NCBI GenBank assembly: GCA_036510575.1
Contig: DATCDR010000088.1
Span: 1-23,984 of the forward strand
Length of the DNA: 23,984 nucleotides
Reading direction: 5' to 3'
Source of the DNA: DATCDR01 sp036510575
GTDB lineage: Bacteria > Actinomycetota > Acidimicrobiia > Acidimicrobiales > Bog-793
The notes beneath the pieces were generated by a model, which was not told the origin of the DNA, ran no database searches, and saw only the letters and a program-made list of their open reading frames with translations. Shown here one piece after another: positions 1 to 7,776 of the stretch; the stretch's first letter is position 1; each line of letters starts with the position of its first letter. Both the position numbers and the translations under genes were made by a program.

Positions 1-512
1 CCGACGAGCTCGAGCTCGCGTGCGTGAGCGATCAATTTGGCAAGCTCGACTGCCTCAGTCAGATCCGCCCCGACCCGGTGCATCCCGGTGTCGATCTTTA
101 GATGCGCCGACATACTTCGACCAACAGAACGCGCGGCCGCCTGCGCGGCTGCGATTCCACGAACGGAGTAGAGCGTGGAAGTGACTCCAAGCTCGGCTGC
201 AACAACGAGCGCCTCATACGGCGGCTCGCTGAGCACGAGGATCGAGCCGTCGAAGCCCTGCTCTCGTAGATCAGCCGCCTCATCGACGAGCGCGACGGCG
301 ACCCCCACGGCTCCTGCTCGAATCGCAGCTCTCGCGATTGGGAACGCGCAATGACCGTAGGCGTCGGCCTTCACGACAACCATCACCTGAGCAGGTGCGA
401 CCAGTCGGCGCATGAGCGCGACGTTCGACTCGAGGGCCGCTGGATCGACGACAGCGAGCGTCGGTCGAGTCGTCGCCGCCTTCGGCACGCGAACAACTGG
501 CGAGGTGGTCAA
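1..512 (-). CDS. alr: Alanine racemase, N-terminal part (cut by window edge)
   Basis: Alanine racemase is a PLP enzyme that converts L-Ala to D-Ala for peptidoglycan. About 170 residues are visible. They include the PLP-lysine motif VVVKADAYGH (Lys about residue 48), a beta/alpha-barrel stretch, and the motif HLKIDTGMHRVGA typical of the family. The C-terminal domain with the catalytic tyrosine lies beyond the left edge. I place the start at a TTG (512-510) that overlaps the TGA stop of the upstream gene (TTGA). A GAGG lies 8 nt upstream of it. An in-frame GTG at 488 is the alternative. The overlap suggests translational coupling to nnr. Function is secure; the start is moderately secure. Confidence 0.95.
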   Translation of the reverse strand, partial: MTTSPVVRVPKAATTRPTLAVVDPAALESNVALMRRLVAPAQVMVVVKADAYGHCAFPIARAAIRAGAVGVAVALVDEAADLREQGFDGSILVLSEPPYEALVVAAELGVTSTLYSVRGIAAAQAAARSVGRSMSAHLKIDTGMHRVGADLTEAVELAKLIAHARELELV

Positions 513-1879
513 TCGTCGCGCCTCGAGGAAAGGACCCCGGCGACGAGCAGCGGGAGGTCTCCTGAGGCAAGTCCGTCGGCCAGGCCGGTCCGCGCCGCTC
601 GCCCATGCAGGTGCGCGCCGATGCCGGCGCCAAGAAGCGGCGCAAGGCCGCGCGCGAGCATCGCCCCGATTACGCCCGACAAGACGTCACCACTTCCTGC
701 GGTGGCGAGCCGCGGCGTGCCGGATGTGACGAGCAGCGCCGCACCGTCGGCGTCGGCGATGACGGTCGTCGAGCCCTTCAGCAACACCGTCGCACCGAGC
801 TCCCCGGCGAGCGCTCGAACGTCGCCGACGCGGTCCGCGCCGGGAGGTCGGCCGGTCAGCCTCGCGAACTCCCCGTCATGTGGCGTGAGGATCGTCGGTC
901 CGGGCCGGCGATGCAGTACCGCGGCGGCGTCCTTCTTGCCGCCGAGCATGTTCAGCGCGTCGGCGTCGAGCACAACCGGCACCGTCGCCTTCTCAAGTAT
1001 TTCGAAGAGTCCCTCGCGGACGTCACCGTCGCTTCCGAGCCCAGGGCCTGCCACGAGTGCGCGACAGCGATCGAGCTCGGCGAGGACCACACCAGCGAAG
1101 CCCGAGCGCTCGAGGCCGATCGCCACCGCCTCGATCACCCCGCTTGCTCCTGGACTGACACCGGGCGTGGCGACACGGATCATCCCTGCCCCGGCGCGGA
1201 TCGCGCCGTTTACGGCGAGCTCTGGCGCCCCGCGCATCCCGGGCGAGCCGGCGAGTACGAACACGGCGCTCTTCCACTTGTGCGCCGCCTGGTCGCGCAC
1301 CGGGATCTCGTCTAGATCGCGGTCCTCGACAAGGTTGAGCCGGGCAGGTGGGACGACGAGACCGATCGGCTCGATCACGCAGCTGCCGACGAGACCCGGC
1401 CCGGCGCCGAGCAGCAGGCCTGGTTTTAGTGCCGCGAACGTCACGGTGCTCGTTGCCTTGGTCGCTTCGTCAGCTGCCTCGCCGAGATCGGCGCCGAGAC
1501 CGGAGGGGATATCGACAGCAAGGACGGCTACGCCCTCGGGCACGATCGGAGCAACATAGCTGCCGTGAAAGCCGGTGCCGAAGGCCGCGTCGATCACGAG
1601 CTCGGTCCCCTCTGGAGCCCCTCGCAGCTCGCCCGGCGCGACGACTCGCACCTTCGCGCCACGGCGCGCGAGCAGCTTGGCTGCAACTCGGCCGTCGTCG
1701 CCGTTGTGGCCCTTGCCGGCGACGACGAGGACGCGTGCTCCGTAGACGACACCGAGCATCTCAAAGGCCCGTCTGGCAACCGCCCACCCTGCACGCTCGA
1801 TCAACACGTCGATCGTGACGTCTCGTAGGGCAGCGGCATCGACCTCGGCCATCTCGGCTGCGAACAGCACCGGCTTCAT
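509..1879 (-). CDS. nnr: Bifunctional NAD(P)H-hydrate epimerase / ADP-dependent NAD(P)HX dehydratase
   Basis: This enzyme repairs hydrated, inactive NAD(P)H. The N-terminal YjeF-N domain (about 1-195) interconverts R and S forms of NAD(P)HX, and the C-terminal ribokinase-like domain (about 205-456) dehydrates the S form using ADP. The epimerase nucleotide loop reads GKGHNGDDG (55-63), a variant of the common GxGNNGGDG. In the kinase-like domain VLDADALN, TPHDGEFARL and ATAGSGDVLSG are present, with the expected catalytic Asp near 398. At 456 residues it is somewhat shorter than the E. coli fusion. It starts with ATG 19 nt after acpS and overlaps alr by 4 nt, so the three genes are probably co-transcribed. 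Confidence 0.95.
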   Translation of the reverse strand: MKPVLFAAEMAEVDAAALRDVTIDVLIERAGWAVARRAFEMLGVVYGARVLVVAGKGHNGDDGRVAAKLLARRGAKVRVVAPGELRGAPEGTELVIDAAFGTGFHGSYVAPIVPEGVAVLAVDIPSGLGADLGEAADEATKATSTVTFAALKPGLLLGAGPGLVGSCVIEPIGLVVPPARLNLVEDRDLDEIPVRDQAAHKWKSAVFVLAGSPGMRGAPELAVNGAIRAGAGMIRVATPGVSPGASGVIEAVAIGLERSGFAGVVLAELDRCRALVAGPGLGSDGDVREGLFEILEKATVPVVLDADALNMLGGKKDAAAVLHRRPGPTILTPHDGEFARLTGRPPGADRVGDVRALAGELGATVLLKGSTTVIADADGAALLVTSGTPRLATAGSGDVLSGVIGAMLARGLAPLLGAGIGAHLHGRAARTGLADGLASGDLPLLVAGVLSSRRDD

Positions 1880-1898
1880 CTCGGCACAGCCCGGTTCG

Positions 1899-2264
1899 TC
1901 ATGTTGCGACGACGACGGCTGACGCGACGAGACCCGAGTGCGTGAGCGAGACGAGCAGTCGGTCGATGCCTGCGGAGGCGACCAACTCCGACGCTTTGCC
2001 GCTCGTCGTCAACGTCGGCGCCCCTGAGCTCGAGCGCAGCACCTCGACGTCGCGCATCGCGAAGCCACCGATCCCGACGCCGAGCGCCTTCATCGTGGCC
2101 TCTTTCGCAGCGAATCGCGCGGCGAGACCTGGGACCGGGTCGGCCCGTCGGCCGCACTCGTCCTGCTCCGCCTCGGTGAAGAGGCGAGCTATAAGTCTCG
2201 GCCGTCGAGCCAAGACCTCCCGGAAGCGGGCGACGTCCACCGTGTCGAGGCCGATCGCGATCAC
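1899..2264 (-). CDS. acpS: Holo-[acyl-carrier-protein] synthase
   Basis: AcpS moves the 4'-phosphopantetheine group from CoA to a serine of apo-ACP, activating fatty-acid synthesis. The 121-residue length is normal. The metal-binding motif IGLDTVDV (Asp7) and the second signature RFAAKEATMKALG (Glu55) are intact, and the C-terminal strand SLTHSGLVASAVVVAT matches the family. The start is GTG (2264-2262), preceded closely by a GAGG-like sequence. It lies 32 nt after glmS and 19 nt before nnr. This glmS-acpS-nnr-alr order is familiar from actinobacteria. Confidence 0.96.
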   Translation of the reverse strand: MIAIGLDTVDVARFREVLARRPRLIARLFTEAEQDECGRRADPVPGLAARFAAKEATMKALGVGIGGFAMRDVEVLRSSSGAPTLTTSGKASELVASAGIDRLLVSLTHSGLVASAVVVAT

Positions 2265-2296
2265 CTACCTCGGCCGCCCCGGCGCGAGGGAGCGCC

Positions 2297-4144
2297 TCAC
2301 TCGACCGTCACGACCTTGGCAAGGTTCCTCGGGCGGTCGACGTTGTTGCCCCGCGCCTTTGCGATCGCGTAGGCGAAGATCTGCATCGGAACGACGTCGA
2401 CGATCGGACTGGTGAGCTCGCTCGTGGCAGGGACGAAGAGCACGGAGTCGACGAGCGCGGCAGTCGCCTCGTCACCTTCCTCGCAGATCGCGATGATCGT
2501 CGCACCGCGCGCCCGCATCTCCTCGATGTTCGAGATCACCTTCAGCCAGAGATCGGTCCTCGTCGCGACCACGACGACGATCGACCCCGCCTCGATGAGC
2601 GAGATCGGGCCGTGCTTCATCTCGCCGGCGGCATAGGCCTCGGCACGAACGTAGGCAAGCTCTTTTAATTTCAAGGCGCCTTCGAGCGCGATCGGGAGAC
2701 CGAGTCGGCGACCTAGGAAGAAGAAGTTCTCGCTATGGACGAACTTCTCAGCGACCGCCTCGTAGGCCTCGGTCAAGGAGAGGGCGCGGCTGACGAGATC
2801 GGGAAGGGCGAGCAGGTCATGCGCGATCTCGCGTCGCTCGATCGGCTCGAGGCGCCCCTTTGCCTGGGCGAGGTGCAACGCGAAGACCTCGATCATGGTC
2901 AGTTGCGCGAGATGGCACTTCGTAGAGGCGACACCGATCTCGGGGCCTGCATGGGTGTAGAGCACGCCGTCGGCCTCGCGGGCCATGAGCGAGTCGACGA
3001 CGTTGGTCATCGCGAGCGTGGTCGCACCAAGTCGCGACGCTTCGCGCATCGCATGCAGGGTGTCGGCTGTCTCGCCGGACTGGCTGATCGCGATAACGAG
3101 GGTGTTCGGAGTGAGAACCGCGTCCCGGTAGCGAAACTCGCTCGAGAACTCTGCCTCGGCGGGAATCCCAGCGAGGTGCTCGACCGCGTAGCGTCCAACG
3201 AGCCCGGCGTGATAGCTCGAGCCCGCAGCGACAAACACCACGCGCTCGATGTCGCGAAGACGCTCGGTGCTAAGGGTGAGCTCTTCGATGTCGGTGCTGC
3301 CGTCCTCGTCGAGCCGACCGATCAAGGTGTCGGAAACCGCGCGTGGCTGCTCTCGGATCTCTTTGGACATGAAGTCCGCGAAGCCGTCCTTTTGCGCGTC
3401 TTCGACGTTCCAGGTGACGTGGATCGGCGCGAGCGTGACGTGGTTCCCGGCGAGGTCGGTCGCCCGCACGCTCCCGGCACGGACTTCGGCGATCTCACCG
3501 TCGGCGAGCTGGTAGAGCTCGCGTGTCCATCCGAGAAGTGCCGCGATGTCCGAAGAGACGAATCCGGCCTCGCCGACGAGACCGACGATGAGCGGAGACG
3601 TGCGTCTGGCGGCGACGAGCACGTCGGGCTCGTCTGCTGAGATGACCGCCAGGGCGAAGTCGCCACGGAGGTCGGCCAACACCGTCCGCGCGGCATCAAA
3701 GAGCGAGTCCGAGATCTTCAGCTGATCCTCGATCAGGTGGACGACGACCTCGGTGTCGGTGGCCGAGCTGAGCGTATGACCGCCGGCGACAAGGCCCTCG
3801 GCGAGCTCGCGGTAGTTCTCGATGATGCCGTTGTGCACCAGGGCAAGTTGACCGCTGCAGTCGAAGTGGGGATGCGCGTTCTCGACCGTCGGTGCTCCAT
3901 GCGTCGCCCAGCGAGTGTGCCCGATCGCAGCGGCACCGTTTTCGGGCGTGCGCACCGCGATCTGGCCGAGCTCCTCTAGCGAACTCACTCCATCTGCGGC
4001 CCGGAAGCGGATGAGTGGGAGACCTGGTCCATCGACAAAGGCCATCCCTGCTGAGTCATAGCCGCGGTACTCAAGAGCGGTCAGCGCGCCGAGCAGCACC
4101 TCACGCGTCGCGTCCGAGCCGGTGACGCCGATAATTCCACACAT
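2297..4144 (-). CDS. glmS: Glutamine-fructose-6-phosphate aminotransferase (isomerizing)
   Basis: GlmS makes glucosamine-6-phosphate from fructose-6-phosphate and glutamine, the entry step to UDP-GlcNAc and peptidoglycan. The protein has 615 residues, the usual size. It begins MCGIIG, which exposes the nucleophile Cys after Met removal (class II glutaminase domain about 1-220). Two SIS sugar-isomerase domains follow (about 290-430 and 460-600), with SQSGETADT, GVASTK and EMKHGPISLI. The conserved end RPRNLAKVVTVE is present. The gene follows glmM by 40 nt. That spacer is far too short for a glmS ribozyme, so ribozyme control is not expected here. The Shine-Dalgarno sequence is weak. Confidence 0.98.
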   Translation of the reverse strand: MCGIIGVTGSDATREVLLGALTALEYRGYDSAGMAFVDGPGLPLIRFRAADGVSSLEELGQIAVRTPENGAAAIGHTRWATHGAPTVENAHPHFDCSGQLALVHNGIIENYRELAEGLVAGGHTLSSATDTEVVVHLIEDQLKISDSLFDAARTVLADLRGDFALAVISADEPDVLVAARRTSPLIVGLVGEAGFVSSDIAALLGWTRELYQLADGEIAEVRAGSVRATDLAGNHVTLAPIHVTWNVEDAQKDGFADFMSKEIREQPRAVSDTLIGRLDEDGSTDIEELTLSTERLRDIERVVFVAAGSSYHAGLVGRYAVEHLAGIPAEAEFSSEFRYRDAVLTPNTLVIAISQSGETADTLHAMREASRLGATTLAMTNVVDSLMAREADGVLYTHAGPEIGVASTKCHLAQLTMIEVFALHLAQAKGRLEPIERREIAHDLLALPDLVSRALSLTEAYEAVAEKFVHSENFFFLGRRLGLPIALEGALKLKELAYVRAEAYAAGEMKHGPISLIEAGSIVVVVATRTDLWLKVISNIEEMRARGATIIAICEEGDEATAALVDSVLFVPATSELTSPIVDVVPMQIFAYAIAKARGNNVDRPRNLAKVVTVE

Positions 4145-4184
4145 GACCTAAGGCTACGGGGCTTGGGGGCCAAGGTGCCGCCAG

Positions 4185-5522
4185 TCAGCCAAGCTGCTCG
4201 GCAACGAGTGCCGCGAGCCGCTCCGCGGCACTGAGCGCGAGCGCGGCCTCCTCGGCCTCGACCATCACGCGGACCGCCGATTCGGTCCCACTCGCGCGCA
4301 CGAGCAGCCTGCCGGAGCTGCCGAGCGCGAGCTCTACCTCGCCGATCGCGGCGGCGATCACGGTGTTTGTGGCATAGCGGGTGGGCTCAGGAACGTAGAC
4401 CGTCCGGAGCTCCTGTGGGAGCCTCGTCATCGCGCCCGCGGCGAGCTCGGAGAGCGGTCGCTTCGCGCGGCCGAGGAGATCGAGCAGCTTGAGCGCGCTC
4501 AGTAATCCGTCACCGGTAGTCGCGTCGTCGCGGAAGATCAGATGGCCCGACTGCTCCCCGCCGAAGCAGAGCGACTTCGCCTCGAGCGCCTCGAGGATGT
4601 TGCGGTCGCCGACCGCGCACTCGACGACCTCGATCCCTGCTGCGGCCAAAGCCCGGTGCAGGCCGAGGTTGCTCATCACGGTCACGACGACCGCACCGCC
4701 GCGAAGCGACCCCTTCCCGAGCAGATCCGTCGCAAAGAGCGCGATCAGGCGATCGCCGTCGACGACGTCGCCCCGCTCATCGACCGCTATCAGGCGGTCT
4801 GCATCCCCGTCGAAGGCGACGCCGAGGTCCGCGTGCTGCTCGAGCACCTCGGCGGCCAACGCTCCGGTGTCGGTGGAGCCGAAACCGTCGTTGATGTTGG
4901 TGCCGTCTGGCGACGCGCCGATCACGCGCAGCTCGACACCGAACCGGGCGAGCACCCTCGGCGCAACCACGCTCGCCGCACCCTGGGCGCAGTCACAGAC
5001 CACCTTCAGGCGCGACGCCGAACCGGAGCGGACCGAGGCTGCGAGGTACTCCTCGTAGGCGAGAAGGCCGGTCGTGTCGCTCTCGATGCTGCCGACGTCC
5101 GCGCCAGAGATCGTCTCGCTCGTCGTGCCGGCGAGCAGCACGTCGATCTCCTCTTCGATGGCACGCTCGAGGGCGTCAGGGAGCTTGGAGCCGTTCGCGG
5201 CGATGAGCTTGATCCCGTTGTCGTAGAAGGGATTGTGCGAGGCCGAGACCATCGCAGCTGGGTGCGAGCGAGTCGCAGCGAGGTAGGCAAGGGCAGGCGT
5301 CGGCACGACGCCGAGACTTTGCACCTGGCCACCCGCGGCGGCGATGCCGGCAGAGAGCGCGGCGAGCAGCATCGGCCCGGACCTGCGGGTGTCGCTGCCG
5401 ACGAGGAAGGTCTCCGAAGGAAGGTGACGCGCAGCTGCCCTGCCGATCGCCAGAGCCAGCTCGGGTGTCACCTCGACGTTTGCTAGGCCTCTGATCCCGT
5501 CGGTTCCAAAGCGGACCCCCAC
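4185..5522 (-). CDS. glmM: Phosphoglucosamine mutase
   Basis: GlmM converts glucosamine-6-phosphate to glucosamine-1-phosphate, using the product of the next gene, glmS. It has 445 residues, normal for GlmM. It shows FGTDGIRG near the N-terminus, the phosphoserine loop SASHNP (active Ser about 95), the metal loop DGDADRL, the sugar loop GEQSGH and the phosphate loop RASGTESAVRVM. The start is GTG, 7 nt after the rpsI stop, with no convincing Shine-Dalgarno sequence. Translation is therefore probably coupled to rpsI, an arrangement that would tie cell-wall precursor supply to ribosomal protein synthesis. That link is inference. Confidence 0.97.
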   Translation of the reverse strand: MGVRFGTDGIRGLANVEVTPELALAIGRAAARHLPSETFLVGSDTRRSGPMLLAALSAGIAAAGGQVQSLGVVPTPALAYLAATRSHPAAMVSASHNPFYDNGIKLIAANGSKLPDALERAIEEEIDVLLAGTTSETISGADVGSIESDTTGLLAYEEYLAASVRSGSASRLKVVCDCAQGAASVVAPRVLARFGVELRVIGASPDGTNINDGFGSTDTGALAAEVLEQHADLGVAFDGDADRLIAVDERGDVVDGDRLIALFATDLLGKGSLRGGAVVVTVMSNLGLHRALAAAGIEVVECAVGDRNILEALEAKSLCFGGEQSGHLIFRDDATTGDGLLSALKLLDLLGRAKRPLSELAAGAMTRLPQELRTVYVPEPTRYATNTVIAAAIGEVELALGSSGRLLVRASGTESAVRVMVEAEEAALALSAAERLAALVAEQLG

Positions 5523-5529
5523 GAGGCGA

Positions 5530-5922
5530 TCAGCGCTTGGAGTACTGCGGGGCCTTGCGAGCCTTCTTCAGGCCGTACTTCTTGCTTTCCTTCTCACGAG
5601 CGTCACGGGTCAGAAGACCTGCCTTCTTCAAGGCGGCCCGAAGCTCGGGATCCATCTCGATGAGCCCCCGCGCGATCCCGAGTCGAAGCGCACCTGCCTG
5701 GCCGGCGATGCCGCCGCCATCGATCGTCGCCTCAACATCGAAGCTCTCCGTGCGGTTCGCGATCCGGAGCGGCTCAGTCGCGTGCTGGCGCGCCGACGCG
5801 GACGGGAAGTACTCCTCGAACGGACGCTTGTTGATCGTGATCGCGCCCTGGCCGTCACGGAAGCGGACGCGTGCGACCGCGGACTTTCGTCGACCGGTTG
5901 CTTGGACGAGTGGCTTCGGCAT
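5530..5922 (-). CDS. rpsI: 30S ribosomal protein S9
   Basis: S9 sits in the head of the small subunit, and its C-terminal tail reaches the P-site tRNA. The 130-residue sequence has ATGRRKSAVARVR at the start, the central GGGIAGQAGALRLGIARGL block and the canonical end KKYGLKKARKAPQYSKR, with the terminal SKR intact. The ATG is preceded by AGAGGAG with a 5-nt spacer. It lies 11 nt after rplM, the standard rplM-rpsI pair, and 7 nt before glmM. Confidence 0.99.
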   Translation of the reverse strand: MPKPLVQATGRRKSAVARVRFRDGQGAITINKRPFEEYFPSASARQHATEPLRIANRTESFDVEATIDGGGIAGQAGALRLGIARGLIEMDPELRAALKKAGLLTRDAREKESKKYGLKKARKAPQYSKR

Positions 5923-5933
5923 TCCTGCTCCTC

Positions 5934-6386
5934 TTAGGACGCGCGCTGCGCGTTGCCCGGGAGGGCATACGGCACGGGCATCTGGGCTGCGTGCGGGTGC
6001 GTCGGCCCCGCGTAGACCTTCAATTTCGCGAGCTGCTGACGGCCGAGGGTGCCCTTTGGGAGCATTCCCCGCACCGCGCGCTCGACGACCTCTTCCGGCC
6101 TGGTCTCCATCAAGGTCGCGTAGCTCGTCGCCCTGATCGAACCCGGGTAGCCGGAGTGGTGGTACGCCATCTTCTGATCCGCCTTGTTGGCGGTCATGAC
6201 GAGCTTGGCAGCGTTGACCACGATGACGTGGTCGCCGGTGTCGATATGTGGGGCGAAGATCGGCTTGTGCTTGCCACGAAGCAGGCGTGCGACCTCGGTG
6301 GCCAACCGTCCGAGAACGGCGTCTTCGGCGTCGATGACGTGCCAGGCTTTCGTGACGTCACTGGGCTTTGGTGAGAACGTGCGCAA
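5934..6386 (-). CDS. rplM: 50S ribosomal protein L13
   Basis: L13 is an early-assembly 23S rRNA binder. The 150-residue product contains WHVIDAEDAVLGRLA, the DHVIVVNAAKLVMTANKADQ region and the signature RGMLPKGTLGRQQLAKLKVYAG. I place the start at TTG (6386-6384), giving MRTFSPKPSDV. An AAGGA Shine-Dalgarno sequence lies 6 nt upstream. A small hairpin covers both the Shine-Dalgarno and the TTG (reported separately). The gene lies 122 nt after truA, and a promoter-like sequence in that spacer suggests a separate rplM-rpsI transcript. Confidence 0.98.
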   Translation of the reverse strand: MRTFSPKPSDVTKAWHVIDAEDAVLGRLATEVARLLRGKHKPIFAPHIDTGDHVIVVNAAKLVMTANKADQKMAYHHSGYPGSIRATSYATLMETRPEEVVERAVRGMLPKGTLGRQQLAKLKVYAGPTHPHAAQMPVPYALPGNAQRAS

Positions 6387-6398
6387 AGGAGTTCCTTT
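6385..6398 (-). promoter_or_regulatory. Hairpin over rplM ribosome binding site and start
   Basis: On the minus strand AAAGG, a 4-nt AACT loop and CCTTT form a perfect 5-bp stem. The left arm holds the AAGGA Shine-Dalgarno sequence and the right arm runs into the TTG start codon. The stem is short and A/T-rich, so it would be only marginally stable. If formed it would mask initiation of rplM. A regulatory role is inference. Confidence 0.4.
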
Positions 6399-6458
6399 TT
6401 CGGCGCGGATGAGAGCGAAGTCGCCAGTTACCCGCGAGGGCGGCTGGGCCGGAGTGCA

Positions 6459-6487
6459 AGGCTAGAGCCGAAACGCCGCCGTGGCAA
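6459..6487 (-). promoter_or_regulatory. Promoter-like site for rplM-rpsI
   Basis: The minus strand has TTGCCA (6487-6482; 5 of 6 matches to the -35 consensus), a 17-nt spacer and TAGCCT (6464-6459; keeps the TA...T of the -10). Transcription would begin near 6452, giving a leader of about 65 nt before rplM. It is the best sigma-70-like match I saw in the 122-nt truA-rplM spacer. This was judged by eye, without a scoring matrix. Confidence 0.45.
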
Positions 6488-6508
6488 GCTGCGCCCCGGT
6501 GGGCCGCA

Positions 6509-7393
6509 TCAGCGCCAGGCTCCCCCGAGTTCGTCGGGGTACCCCACTGCGATGAGGGTGAGACCCTTGGCCGGCGCGATCGTCGGCGCACCCTGACGGC
6601 TGCCGCTTCGCAGCATCGAGACGACGTCTGGCGCCCTGGCCTTCCCTCGTCCGATCGCCGCCAGCATGCCAACGATCGAGCGGACCATCTGATGGCAGAA
6701 CGCGGTCGCGCTGATCTCGAAGTGGATCACCCCGTCGTTGCCCTCGACAAAGCCGACCTCGAGGACCCGGCGCATGATCGGGCCCTCCTCGCCGTCGCGT
6801 TGGCGACAAAACGCGGCGAAGTCGTGCTCGCCGATCAGCGGATAGGCGCCAAGCCGCATCGCTGCGAGGTCGAGGTGCTCCTCGATCGCCCAGATCGAAG
6901 CGGCTCGAACGGGGTCTGGCCTGCCCGAGCAGTCGATGTCATAGCGGTACCTGCGCCAGATCGCCGAGTGTCGGGCATCGAAGCCCGCTGGAGCGAGCTC
7001 TGCACGGTAAACGCCGATCTCCGGGCCCAGCTGGTGCGAGAGCGACTTGACGAGGCCCTCGAGCTCATAGGAGCCCTCTGGAGCGCCATAGCGGCGTTCC
7101 AGGACATCGAGGGGCAGATCAGCGTGGACGACCTGGGTGCGAGCGTGCACGCCTGCGTCGGTCCTACCGGCGCAGACAAGGTGTGGTTCGGCTCCGAAGA
7201 TCTTCCCGAGCGCCGCGGAGATCGAGCCTGAGACGGTGCATTGCCCAGGTTGGGCGGCGAATCCGTGGAACGATCCGCCGTCGTAGGCGACACCGAGCGC
7301 GACGCGACGAAGCGGCCCCGAAGGAGCCGCTCCTCGACTTGGTTCTACCTTCGCGTCCTCGTCATCGGCGTCGTCACAGCAGGCGTCGGTCAA
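6509..7393 (-). CDS. truA: tRNA pseudouridine(38-40) synthase
   Basis: TruA makes pseudouridine at positions 38-40 of tRNA anticodon arms. The family motif CAGRTDAGVHA carries the catalytic Asp (about residue 79). GVAYDGGSFHGFAAQP near the N-terminus and the C-terminal FCHQMVRSIVGML block are intact. The only usual start codon in frame between the rplQ stop and the conserved domain is TTG at 7393. It gives an acidic leader of about 27 residues with two adjacent cysteines and a DDADDED run. No clear Shine-Dalgarno sequence precedes it, so the true N-terminus is uncertain. The gene lies 29 nt after rplQ, its usual neighbour. Confidence 0.95.
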   Translation of the reverse strand: MTDACCDDADDEDAKVEPSRGAAPSGPLRRVALGVAYDGGSFHGFAAQPGQCTVSGSISAALGKIFGAEPHLVCAGRTDAGVHARTQVVHADLPLDVLERRYGAPEGSYELEGLVKSLSHQLGPEIGVYRAELAPAGFDARHSAIWRRYRYDIDCSGRPDPVRAASIWAIEEHLDLAAMRLGAYPLIGEHDFAAFCRQRDGEEGPIMRRVLEVGFVEGNDGVIHFEISATAFCHQMVRSIVGMLAAIGRGKARAPDVVSMLRSGSRQGAPTIAPAKGLTLIAVGYPDELGGAWR

Positions 7394-7422
7394 CGTGGGA
7401 GCGCCAACAGTGTGGCGGAGGC

Positions 7423-7776
7423 TCAGACGAACTCGACGCGGACCATCGGTGCGTTGTCACCAGAGCGCGTGCCGAGTTTTAAGATCCGCAGGTAGCCACC
7501 AGGGCGATCGGCATAGCGCGGGCCGATCTCCTCGAAGAGCTTGTGCGCCATGTCCTTGTCCCGGATGAAGGCGACGACCTGACGCTGGTTGTGCACGCCT
7601 CCGTGTTTGGCCTTGGTGATCATCTTCTCGGCTATCGGGCGAAGTGCCTTGCCCTTGGCTTCGGTTGTCACGATCGCCTCAGCGGCGATCAGCGAGGCGA
7701 CGAGGTTGCCGAACATCGCCTTTTGGTGCGCGGCACTGCCGCCGAAGCGCCTGCCCTTGGTCGGAGTACCTGGCAT
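7423..7776 (-). CDS. rplQ: 50S ribosomal protein L17
   Basis: L17 lies near the polypeptide exit of the large subunit. The 117-residue product begins MPGTPTKGRRFGGSAAHQKAM and contains VTTEAKGKALRPIAEKMITKAK, both standard for bacterial L17. The C-terminus ends in RVEFV as expected. The ATG overlaps the rpoA stop by one base (TGATG), which indicates termination-reinitiation coupling. It is the last gene of the alpha-type cluster before truA. Confidence 0.98.
   Translation of the reverse strand: MPGTPTKGRRFGGSAAHQKAMFGNLVASLIAAEAIVTTEAKGKALRPIAEKMITKAKHGGVHNQRQVVAFIRDKDMAHKLFEEIGPRYADRPGGYLRILKLGTRSGDNAPMVRVEFV

Noticed and set aside
351..1559. Plus-strand open frame of 402 codons
   Set aside because: It is antisense to nnr and alr, and its Ser/Pro/Arg/Thr-rich product is a codon-bias shadow with no family resemblance.
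2735..3640. Plus-strand open frame of 301 codons
   Set aside because: It lies wholly opposite glmS, with no domain, promoter or good ribosome binding site.
4145..4184. glmS ribozyme/riboswitch upstream of glmS
   Set aside because: Only 40 nt separate glmM and glmS, far less than the ribozyme needs. Only a small 5-bp stem is present.
4542..5486. Plus-strand open frame of 314 codons
   Set aside because: It lies wholly opposite glmM; the composition is that of a mirror frame.
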